64,000 nt of DNA. It comes from Candidatus Rhodoferax odensensis (GTDB lineage Bacteria > Pseudomonadota > Gammaproteobacteria > Burkholderiales > Burkholderiaceae_C). A model generated the notes under the pieces. That model searched no databases. It was given only the letters and a program-made list of their open reading frames with translations, and was not told the origin of the DNA. Positions 44,757-51,896 of the stretch are shown one piece after another (the first letter of the stretch is position 1; every line of letters begins with the position of its first letter). Location of the stretch: NCBI GenBank assembly GCA_016718405.1, contig JADKDJ010000003.1, positions 1-64,000 on the forward strand. Direction: 5' to 3'. Position numbers and translations under genes: made by a program.

Positions 44757-47597
44757 ATGAAAAAGACACGGTCTCTCTCTCATTCCTTCCCGCCCCTCAC
44801 AGGGCAGTGGTGCGCGTGCCTGCTCGGGTTCGCCGTGGCGCTGTGCCACCCTGCGGCCAGCGCCGCCGGCGACACAAAGGCCGCGAAGTTTTACGAGGAC
44901 GCCCTGATCCGCTACGAGAAGAAGGATCTGCCTGGCGCCATCATTCAGCTCAAGAATGCACTGCAAGTCGACAAGAACATGCTGCCGGTGCAAATGCTGC
45001 TGGGCCGGGCCTTGCTGCAAAGCGGTGATGTGGTGGCGGCCGAGGTCGCCTTCACCGAAGCCTTGCGCCTGGGCGTCAATCGTGCGGAGGTCGTCATCCC
45101 GCTGGGACAGGCCTACATGGCCCAAGGCAAGCACAAACTCATTTTTGAGCAACAACAGTTCAACCCGAATGGTCTTCCTGCCGGTGTCCAGTTGCCACTG
45201 CAATTGCTGCGCGCCGCCGCCAGTGCCGACCTGGGCGATTTGCAGGGCGCCTTGAAAGCAGTAGACGAGGCGCGCGCTATTGACGCCAAGGCGCCATCGG
45301 TGTGGCTGGCTGAAATACCGATACGCATTCGCTCGCGTCAGTTCGGGCAAGCGCGCGCCGCCGCTGAACGGGCGCTGGCCCTGGCGCCCGACTCAGCCGA
45401 GGCCTGGTACCAGAAGGGCTCGGTGGCGCATGTCTCCGGCGATATGCCCGCTACCCTGGCCGCTTACGACCAAGCCATCAAGCTCAACACCGGGCATGTG
45501 GAGGCACGCGTTGCCCGGGCGGGCTTGTACCTCGACCTTGGGCGCCAACCCGACGCCGCCAAGGACGTGGACGAACTCCGGCGCATTGCGCCCGGCGAGC
45601 CACGCGCAGCGTACCTGCAGGCGCTGCTGGCTGAGCGCGACAACAAGCCGGACCTTGCCCTGGCGGCACTAAAGGGGGTGACTGCGCTGATCGACCCGGT
45701 ACCGATCGATTTCATCCGATACCGCAGCCAACTGCTGATGCTCAATGGCCTGGCGCACTATGGGCTCAACGAGTTCGAGAAGGCCAAGCTGTTTTTTGAG
45801 TTCTTCCAGCGACAGCAGGGCAACACGCCAGCTTCCAAATTGCTGGCGCAACTCTACCTTCGGGAGGGCTCGGTGGAGCGCGCCATCGAGGTGCTGGAGC
45901 AGTACCTGCGGGCCAACCCGGCCGATGGTCAAGCCATGACGCTGCTCGGGACGGCACTATTGTCCAAAGGGCAACATGCCCGGGCGGCTTCCTTGATGCA
46001 GCAGGCGCTGAAGACCAAGGACAACCCGGCGTTTCGAACCGTGCTGGGCCTGAGTCTGGTCCGCGCTGGTCAGGCCGGCAGCGGTGTGGCAGAACTGGAA
46101 GCCGCCTACAAACAGGACGCCACGCAAACCCAGGCTGGTTCTGCCCTGGTCGGCCTGTACCTGCGCAGCGGACAGGCGGCCAAGGCCGTGGCAGTAGCCG
46201 AAGGCCTGGTGAAGCGCCAGCCCGCGCATGCCGGCTTTTTCAATCTGCTGGGCATGGCCAGGGGTCAGGCCGGCAATCTGGCCGGTGCCACCGCCGCGTT
46301 TGAACAGGCGCAAAAGCTCGACGCTGGCCTGATGGCGCCCAAGATCAACCTGGCGCGACTCGAGATCGCCAGCAAAGCCTATGACGCCGCCGCCGCCCGG
46401 CTTGCCGCGATTCTGAAAGCCAACGAAAAGAACACCGAGGCGATGTTCGAGATGGCGGTGCTGTCAGAGCGCCGTGGTCAGGCCACGGACGCCCAGCGCT
46501 GGCTGGAAAAGGCCAACGATTTGTCTGGACCCAAGGAAGTGCGCTTTGGCTTGGCGCTGTCCGATCTGCACTTGCGTAGCGGTCGCCCCGGCCCGGCTCT
46601 GGAGGCGGTCAAACAAGTCTCGGGTAAAGCGCCCGACGACCTGCAAATGCTGCTGGCCTACGCCAAGGCACAGTTGGCCAATGGCGACGGCCCCGGTGCA
46701 AAAAGCACCTTAACCAACGCGACGCGCGTGGCCGACTACAACCCGGCGCCACAGTTGCAGATTGCGATTCTGCAACTGGCCGCCGGCAACGTGGGCGGCG
46801 CCGCGTACAGCCTGGAGAAGGCTCTCTCCACCCGGCCCGATTTCTTGCCCGCCATGGCATTGATGACGGAAGTCGAGCTGCGCCAGGGTGACCCTGCCAA
46901 GGCGGAAAAGCGCGCACGAGACATTGTGGCCAAACGCCCCAAGCGGGCCATCGGCCACAGCCTTCTTGGCGACGTCGCCATGGCGCGCGGCCAGGCTGCG
47001 GCGGCGCTGGACGCCTACCAACGCGCGCACCAGTTGGAGCCATCCACCGACACCCTATTGCGCCTGTTCCGAACCTTGGGCAACAAGGACGGCGGCAAAC
47101 CAGCGCTGCAGTTGGCCAACGCCTGGATGAAGGCCCACCCCCAGGACGCCCTCACCCAGCGAGCCCTGGCCGATGGTTACGCGCGTGGCGGCAATTTTGC
47201 GGCTGCTCGCACGGCCTACGAAAACCTGCTGAGCATCACCCCCGATGACGGTCAGGCCCTGAACAACCTGGCCAACGTCTTGCTCCGCTTGAAAGACCCA
47301 GACGCTGTCAAGGTCGCCGAACAGGCCGTGGCCAAGAGCCCCAACAGTGCCAACGCCATCGACACCCTGGGCTGGGCAGTATTTCAGGCCGGGCAGACTG
47401 ACCGCGCCCTGCAACTGCTGCGCGACGCCCGGCTGCGCGAGCCCGGCAACCCGGAAATTCGCTACCACCTGGCGGTGGTGCTGGCCCAAACGGGACGCAA
47501 AACCGAGGCGCGAGAAGAGCTGGAGGCGGCGTTAAAAGGCAGCCCGGTTTTTGAAAGTGCGTCGGACGCCCAAGTTTTGCTGAAGACGCTCAACTGA
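44757..47597 (+). CDS. prsT: XrtA/PEP-CTERM system TPR protein, PrsT-type (copy 1)
   Basis: The 946-residue TPR protein has a signal peptide (LLGFAVALCHPAASAAGD) cleaved by signal peptidase I; there is no lipobox. TPR units run from about residue 40 to the end: AKFYEDALIRYEKKDLPGAI, IQLKNALQVDKNMLPVQMLL and LGRALLQSGDVVAAEVAF. The order and the 900-950 residue length match PrsT of exosortase-A loci. PrsT is thought to help polysaccharide/PEP-CTERM export in the periplasm. A second PrsT lies at 51897-54672. It is intact and followed 184 bp later by the PEP-CTERM gene. Confidence 0.85.
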   Translation: MKKTRSLSHSFPPLTGQWCACLLGFAVALCHPAASAAGDTKAAKFYEDALIRYEKKDLPGAIIQLKNALQVDKNMLPVQMLLGRALLQSGDVVAAEVAFTEALRLGVNRAEVVIPLGQAYMAQGKHKLIFEQQQFNPNGLPAGVQLPLQLLRAAASADLGDLQGALKAVDEARAIDAKAPSVWLAEIPIRIRSRQFGQARAAAERALALAPDSAEAWYQKGSVAHVSGDMPATLAAYDQAIKLNTGHVEARVARAGLYLDLGRQPDAAKDVDELRRIAPGEPRAAYLQALLAERDNKPDLALAALKGVTALIDPVPIDFIRYRSQLLMLNGLAHYGLNEFEKAKLFFEFFQRQQGNTPASKLLAQLYLREGSVERAIEVLEQYLRANPADGQAMTLLGTALLSKGQHARAASLMQQALKTKDNPAFRTVLGLSLVRAGQAGSGVAELEAAYKQDATQTQAGSALVGLYLRSGQAAKAVAVAEGLVKRQPAHAGFFNLLGMARGQAGNLAGATAAFEQAQKLDAGLMAPKINLARLEIASKAYDAAAARLAAILKANEKNTEAMFEMAVLSERRGQATDAQRWLEKANDLSGPKEVRFGLALSDLHLRSGRPGPALEAVKQVSGKAPDDLQMLLAYAKAQLANGDGPGAKSTLTNATRVADYNPAPQLQIAILQLAAGNVGGAAYSLEKALSTRPDFLPAMALMTEVELRQGDPAKAEKRARDIVAKRPKRAIGHSLLGDVAMARGQAAAALDAYQRAHQLEPSTDTLLRLFRTLGNKDGGKPALQLANAWMKAHPQDALTQRALADGYARGGNFAAARTAYENLLSITPDDGQALNNLANVLLRLKDPDAVKVAEQAVAKSPNSANAIDTLGWAVFQAGQTDRALQLLRDARLREPGNPEIRYHLAVVLAQTGRKTEAREELEAALKGSPVFESASDAQVLLKTLN

Positions 47598-47617
47598 CCG
47601 CGTGCTCATTAAAAGAC

Positions 47618-47633
47618 GTCGAGTTTCCTTACA
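47618..47633 (+). promoter_or_regulatory. Candidate PrsR-binding box upstream of the PEP-CTERM gene
   Basis: GTCGAGTTTCCTTACA. The same GTCGA-N6-TTACA arrangement, in the same orientation relative to its gene, stands before the HPr-rel-A operon (51857-51842, minus strand). It lies 63 bp upstream of the sigma-54-like promoter, a normal distance for an enhancer site of a sigma-54 activator such as PrsR. The binding protein is inferred. Confidence 0.65.
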
Positions 47634-47695
47634 CTTCTCGTGGTGCGGGAAGTTTCGGACTCGTAACCTATTGAAACATAACGTTAACGCGAGTC

Positions 47696-47711
47696 TGGCA
47701 TGAATTTCGCT
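47696..47711 (+). promoter_or_regulatory. Sigma-54-like promoter of the PEP-CTERM gene
   Basis: TGGCATGAATTTCGCT has the GG and GC doublets exactly ten bases apart, against consensus TGGCAC-N5-TTGCW, with mismatches at the sixth base and in the -12 box. The expected transcription start is near 47722 and the ATG is at 47781. Confidence 0.65.
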
Positions 47712-47780
47712 TGATAGATCCACTCACTCTGCGCCAGCACTGGGAACCCGCAGAACACAATTTGCATGAGGTCAAAGACC

Positions 47781-48617
47781 ATGAAAAACACTACTTCAAT
47801 ACAAACCCTCCGAGTATTGGCGGGCTGCGCACTTGTTGCACTGGGGTCGAGCGCATTTGCCGCCTCCACTTGGACCTACACCGGCGGCCCAGGGACGGGT
47901 GCCTGCGCGTCAACAGCAGCATCCGGCCTCTCGATGGGAAATGTGCTTGGGTGCGGAACAATTGGTGGCGTAACCATGGATGCGACCGCGTTTTCCACCT
48001 CAAATGGGACCGGCTCGACAACTGGAACTACCTTTGCCGCTGCGGCCGTTTACAACTGGAGTTCCGGGCTCGGCGCGGTCAACGCGTACGAATCCGCGAG
48101 CGCGACTGGCCCTCATGCCACGGACAACCGCTACGGTACAGATGCAATCCTGCTGCACTTTTCTAGTCCAGTGAGCTTGACTGATGTTGGAATCGGCTGG
48201 TCTGGCACTAGCCACCAAGTTTCCGGCAACTTCCAGGACTCTGATTTCTCTGTGTTGGCTTACCAGGGTGTCGGCACAGGCGCTGCTACCGTTCTTGGCA
48301 AGACTTTGGATGGAGTGGCAGCCACATCAACTTTACTGTCAAGCGGCTGGGCTGCCGTTGGCAACTACGCCAGCCTGCCCGACAATTCCAATGCCACCGT
48401 CGTTTCCTCCATCTACTCGAGCTATTGGCTGATCAGTGCTTACAACACAGCATTTGGAACCGGCGGGGGGCTGGGCGTCGGGAATGATTATTTCAAACTG
48501 GCGTCCGTGTCGGCTACAAAACAAACACAGGTGCCAGAGCCCACTTCCATCGCCTTGCTCGGTCTTGGCTTGATCGGAATGGTGGCGTCGCGTCGCCGGA
48601 GTCAGAAGACCGTCTAG
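47781..48617 (+). CDS. PEP-CTERM sorting-signal surface protein
   Basis: The 278-residue protein has a signal peptide (LRVLAGCALVALGSSAFAAS) and a Ser/Thr/Gly/Ala-rich body. The C-terminal PEP-CTERM tripartite signal is VPEPTS, hydrophobic helix IALLGLGLIGMVA, then SRRRSQKTV. Such proteins are cut by exosortase XrtA and put on the cell surface, often glycosylated. ATG 47781 is preferred over 47766: GAGGTC lies eight bases upstream and the signal peptide starts correctly. It is probably transcribed by RNA polymerase sigma-54 with PrsR. A strong terminator follows. The body matches no function I can name. Confidence 0.93.
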   Translation: MKNTTSIQTLRVLAGCALVALGSSAFAASTWTYTGGPGTGACASTAASGLSMGNVLGCGTIGGVTMDATAFSTSNGTGSTTGTTFAAAAVYNWSSGLGAVNAYESASATGPHATDNRYGTDAILLHFSSPVSLTDVGIGWSGTSHQVSGNFQDSDFSVLAYQGVGTGAATVLGKTLDGVAATSTLLSSGWAAVGNYASLPDNSNATVVSSIYSSYWLISAYNTAFGTGGGLGVGNDYFKLASVSATKQTQVPEPTSIALLGLGLIGMVASRRRSQKTV

Positions 48618-48634
48618 TTCCGTTACCTCGGATC

Positions 48635-48665
48635 AAAAGAGCACTGGCAGCCAGTGCTCTTTTTT
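48635..48665. terminator. Strong bidirectional terminator after the PEP-CTERM gene
   Basis: AAAAGAGCACTGG-CAG-CCAGTGCTCTTTT is a 13-bp perfect stem with a three-base loop and T run. It sits 17 bp after the PEP-CTERM stop and also ahead of the convergent nucleotidyltransferase stop (48751), and can end both transcripts. Confidence 0.93.
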
Positions 48666-48750
48666 GTGCCTGCTTGTCCTCGACGGGATGTTCTGACGAC
48701 GCAAGTCCTGCCCTCAATCGCTGTCGCTTGCAACACAAGCTCTGAAGCGA

Positions 48751-49827
48751 TCAGACTGCCAGAGGCTTCTTCTGCGTCGTGAATAAATCGGACGTCTTGT
48801 GCCACAAGTGAACGGCCAACAGTTTGGCAGGTAGCCGCAGATACATCTCACGCAGCATCAAGGCCAGATCGGCGCCGGTCTGGGCTGTGGGACTGCTTGC
48901 TGGGTGGCGCGTTGATGCGGAACGAGCCACCAACCAAAGAAGCGGACCGTTGCGCATCGGTGGTGCGCAAGCGGGCAACGGTGTGCCAAAGACAGTCGAC
49001 ATTAGCCACACAACCTGATTCAGAAGTGTCTCCAAGCCCACCTCTTGCGCCCGAGAAAAGAGGGATCCCAGAAACCCGGGATCGGCTTCAGAAAAGTGGC
49101 GATAGAGCAGATCGATGTCCCACAGATCGCGCAAGCCCCGATCAAATTCGGAGTTCAGCATGAGGTGGCTTACCGCATGTAAAACCAGGTCCTCGTCCCT
49201 GAGTCGCCACCAAAATCCACCGTCACTGACCGGCACTGCGGCGGCGATCATCCTCTTTGTGTCGACCCGTACCCGACAGGTTGGCATGACCAGAGAATGG
49301 TGCAGATCGATGGTGGTGCCGCGATGCAGGTGCGTCATCGGGGGAATTTCATGTGACCATTGCCGGTAGTAGCGGTGGTCGTAGGCGTCCAGCGCCCCGG
49401 TCGCCCAGCCGCCCAGCATCAGCGCGGCCTCGGCCGCACCGATGCACGCCTTTTCAACAAGAATGTCGGCGTCACTGAAAATCCTGCCGTCAGCCGCAGG
49501 TAAATTCAACAGCACATAGCACGCGCCTTTGAGCAGAATCACTGGCGTGTCCAAGCCTGATAGGGCTCGTTCGATGTGCGTCAATTCGCGTTGCACATCT
49601 CGCCGGAATCCAGCCGCATGAATCGTTGCGGCAAATAGCTGATCTCTTTGGTGCGGCGACAGCAGGTGAAAAGTCGGCGACTTCGTGACCATTTGAGCCA
49701 GCCGACCGAGCAGCCCACTCGCCCGTGCTTCGGCCAATAAGAGGCTGAAATCGTCAGGGCCAAGCAGGTCAACCGCCTTGTTGCCTGCCAGATAACTCAA
49801 TAGGGGTGATTTCTTAGCCACGCTCAC
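48751..49827 (-). CDS. Nucleotidyltransferase-family protein (NTP_transf_5-like)
   Basis: The 358-residue protein matches the PF14907-type pattern: DTPVILLKGACYVLLNLPAA, GRIFSDADILVEKACIGAAE with the acidic metal motif DADIL, and HEIPPMTHLHRGTTIDLHHS. Proteins of this family accompany HPr-kinase-like and PqqD-like genes here and in lasso-peptide clusters, where they modify a phosphate placed by the kinase. The start overlaps the kinase stop by 14 bases. It is last in the operon before the shared terminator. Reaction and substrate are not known for this branch. Confidence 0.8.
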   Translation of the reverse strand: MSVAKKSPLLSYLAGNKAVDLLGPDDFSLLLAEARASGLLGRLAQMVTKSPTFHLLSPHQRDQLFAATIHAAGFRRDVQRELTHIERALSGLDTPVILLKGACYVLLNLPAADGRIFSDADILVEKACIGAAEAALMLGGWATGALDAYDHRYYRQWSHEIPPMTHLHRGTTIDLHHSLVMPTCRVRVDTKRMIAAAVPVSDGGFWWRLRDEDLVLHAVSHLMLNSEFDRGLRDLWDIDLLYRHFSEADPGFLGSLFSRAQEVGLETLLNQVVWLMSTVFGTPLPACAPPMRNGPLLWLVARSASTRHPASSPTAQTGADLALMLREMYLRLPAKLLAVHLWHKTSDLFTTQKKPLAV

Positions 49828-50749
49828 TTACCAGTTGCGTCAAAGCGTCGGTGGCGTCGTCAAGCGACGAGTACTCAATCTCCCAGGCTTCGGCCGCTTT
49901 TACCAAGTCCACCAGGCGCTCGAAACCGTGGCGCCCTAGTAGCGGGTAATTGAAGGACTGGTCGATCAAGCGCAACGCCGCCTGACCCGATCCAACCGGT
50001 TCTACACGCAGCGTCGCGTCGGCAGACCACTTCGGGAAAATGATCAGCCGTGGCTTGGCTGTTTCAAGGTTACGATCGATCGACGACTTGGGGGCAGGCA
50101 AGTGTGCGATTGTTCCCTTGTGTGTGTCACGCGCTGGCGGTCCCATGACAGCCGTGGGGTGCCTCGCCTGGATGACTTCGATAGACTGGTTTTTCAGACT
50201 GACAGGTCGCGCGCATGGTATGAGGCGCAGGTCGCGATCGATCAAAGCCATTTCATCGGAAAGCAAACGCCACCCCTGGAGCGAAAGCTCGGCAGCCAAG
50301 GTGCTTTTTCCACTCCCTGAGGCCGCCGCCAACACCACGCCGCATCCACCCCTTTCAACAACCGCAGAATGCAAAATCAAGAAATTGTGCGCATAGGAGC
50401 CGATGGTCCAGTTGAGCCCCCATTCAAAAAGCGCATGCGCATGATCGACCGCCATCGGAAGGAATGGCGCATCTCCAGACAGCCGGAACAAGCAATTGCG
50501 TCGCACCCAGCGGCGGACCAATGAAGGCGGGGAGATGTCGATGTCGTAATCGTAGGCGCCACCGGCAACTGAAACCGGATAGTAGGCATACAACTGCCCG
50601 AACGCGGCCCCGAACTCTGGTAGAACGCTGGTGACTCTAAGAGAAAAACGACCGACGTCCAAGCGAAATGTACCGTTCCGCAAAGCTCGTCTGATGACAT
50701 CACCCGCGAAGTCTTCGAGGCACGTCACCGAACTACTAATCCCGCGCAC
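49814..50749 (-). CDS. HprK-related kinase A (HPr-rel-A system)
   Basis: The 311-residue protein carries a P-loop kinase fold related to HPr kinase/phosphorylase: NFLILHSAVVERGG, then VVLAAASGSGKSTLAAELSL (Walker A GSGKST, near residues 143-150) and GWRLLSDEMALIDRDLRLIP with the acidic pair DE. The HprK signature for HPr binding and the phosphorylase region are not evident, so the target is probably not HPr. The family name HprK-related kinase A reflects its constant pairing with a PqqD-like protein. It overlaps PqqD by 25 bases and the nucleotidyltransferase by 14. Confidence 0.85.
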   Translation of the reverse strand: MRGISSSVTCLEDFAGDVIRRALRNGTFRLDVGRFSLRVTSVLPEFGAAFGQLYAYYPVSVAGGAYDYDIDISPPSLVRRWVRRNCLFRLSGDAPFLPMAVDHAHALFEWGLNWTIGSYAHNFLILHSAVVERGGCGVVLAAASGSGKSTLAAELSLQGWRLLSDEMALIDRDLRLIPCARPVSLKNQSIEVIQARHPTAVMGPPARDTHKGTIAHLPAPKSSIDRNLETAKPRLIIFPKWSADATLRVEPVGSGQAALRLIDQSFNYPLLGRHGFERLVDLVKAAEAWEIEYSSLDDATDALTQLVSERG

Positions 50750-51018
50750 TGAAGGGAAGCAAGTAGCGCCTCAAACTCAGCCCCATCACTGCCATCAGCC
50801 ATGCCCGAAGCGGCTCGCAAGTCTTCCTCTTCCACATATCGCCCACCGCTCAGGGCTAGCAGCACACGAGTGCCTTGAAGAGTCAGCAAACTTGTTTGTC
50901 CGCTAGCCTCGTCAAAAACCAAACTGCCCTCGTCGCATGGACGCGAGACCAGCGCCGCAGACGCAATTGCCATGCGATTGGCTTTAGACAACACCCCCAC
51001 TGTTCGCATCAATGCCAA
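50725..51018 (-). CDS. PqqD-family peptide chaperone (HPr-rel-A type)
   Basis: The 97-residue protein has the PqqD-like winged-helix/RRE core: CDEGSLVFDEASGQTSLLTL, then GTRVLLALSGGRYVEEEDL and FEALLASLQCAGLVVR. PqqD domains bind leader sequences of peptides or proteins and hand them to a modifying enzyme. It starts 10 bp after the TPGFW gene and overlaps the kinase gene, so TPGFW protein, PqqD and kinase are one translational unit. The likely client is the TPGFW protein; that is inference. Confidence 0.82.
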   Translation of the reverse strand: MALMRTVGVLSKANRMAIASAALVSRPCDEGSLVFDEASGQTSLLTLQGTRVLLALSGGRYVEEEDLRAASGMADGSDGAEFEALLASLQCAGLVVR

Positions 51019-51028
51019 GATTGACTGT

Positions 51029-51616
51029 TCACAGGGGCATTGTCGTCTTCAAATAGGTGACCGTTTGGTCTCGAGTCCAGGTTACGCCCACAACAGGTGA
51101 ATAGTTGTTCTGCCCGGCCCACATTGCACGAAGAACCTCGAGACTCAGAACCGTGGAATCAACCCACCCCATTTGTAAATTGCACCACGCGGCAGACAAA
51201 TGCGCGCCCAACTGCTGAGGATCTTCACCCCCGCTCATCCACATTACTTGCTTCAGCGTCTTACCGGGAAAGCCACTCAAAAAACAAACGCTGAAAAGCT
51301 TTCCCTCAGCGCCAGACGATGCCCAGTCAGCTGGGTGCGTAGACGAGGCGTTTTGCCAAAACCCCGGCGTGCGACCGTTCGCACAACTGCCGCCCGGTCG
51401 ACCAGGCCGACTGTGCGTCAAGTTGATAGAGGCCGAGGCGGAAGGTGAAAGACAAGCAACTGTCGCCATTGCCGAGCGCGACCCAACTGTCAAAACTGTT
51501 GCCGCCGCCGCCCCCTTGCCAAGCCCTTTGAAAAGAACGTGCCGACGCGCGACGTCCGCAGTGGACAGCGCCCCCGCTTTGCTTCGAGTCAACGATTCTG
51601 TGTTTTGTGTACTCAT
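51029..51616 (-). CDS. Twin-arginine secreted protein with TPGFW motif; candidate substrate
   Basis: The 195-residue protein starts with a polar 22-residue head (MSTQNTESLTRSKAGALSTA), then ARRHVLFKG and a hydrophobic stretch AAAATVLTVGSRSAMA, so it looks like a Tat signal. The mature part has four Cys and the motif NGRTPGFWQN near residue 85, a TPGFW(K/Q)N motif seen in various secreted bacterial proteins. The body continues SAAWCNLQMGWVDSTVLSLE and VVGVTWTRDQTVTYLKTTM. ATG 51616 has GGAG eight bases upstream; an ATG at 51640 lacks one. First in the operon with PqqD, kinase and nucleotidyltransferase, behind a sigma-54 promoter and PEP-CTERM-type box. It has no PEP-CTERM tail. Function unknown. 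Confidence 0.75.
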   Translation of the reverse strand: MSTQNTESLTRSKAGALSTADVARRHVLFKGLGKGAAAATVLTVGSRSAMATVACLSPSASASINLTHSRPGRPGGSCANGRTPGFWQNASSTHPADWASSGAEGKLFSVCFLSGFPGKTLKQVMWMSGGEDPQQLGAHLSAAWCNLQMGWVDSTVLSLEVLRAMWAGQNNYSPVVGVTWTRDQTVTYLKTTMPL

Positions 51617-51765
51617 GCTAGTTTCTCCGGGTCGCCCCAACGGAAGATTTTAGCCAGTCCCCGCCAAAAGCACGTGAGAACAACATCACGGCTAATGACG
51701 ATCTCTGTGGACAAGCAAGCCGGTAAACGGCCGGAATCAACCTCGGACACGCCCCACAGAAACTA

Positions 51766-51781
51766 TGCAAGGTTCGTGCCC
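51766..51781 (-). promoter_or_regulatory. Sigma-54 promoter of the HPr-rel-A operon
   Basis: On the minus strand GGGCACGAACCTTGCA matches TGGCACG-N4-TTGCA at all positions but the first. Expected transcription start is near 51755, leaving about 140 untranslated bases before the ATG at 51616. The rest of the gap between 51616 and 51897 shows no gene. Confidence 0.8.
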
Positions 51782-51841
51782 GGCGTCCTAAACGCTTGAT
51801 TTCAGTTGGTTTTCCTCGAAGCAGCGCGGCAAGCCGAAACA

Positions 51842-51857
51842 TGTAAGAAACTTCGAC
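51842..51857 (-). promoter_or_regulatory. Candidate PrsR-binding box of the HPr-rel-A operon
   Basis: On the minus strand GTCGAAGTTTCTTACA, with the same GTCGA-N6-TTACA pattern as 47618-47633, 61 bp upstream of the sigma-54 promoter. It is 40 bp after the stop of the second prsT gene. Confidence 0.65.
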
Positions 51858-51896
51858 AACCCCCGGCTACCGCAACCATGAACGCCCACGATCAAG

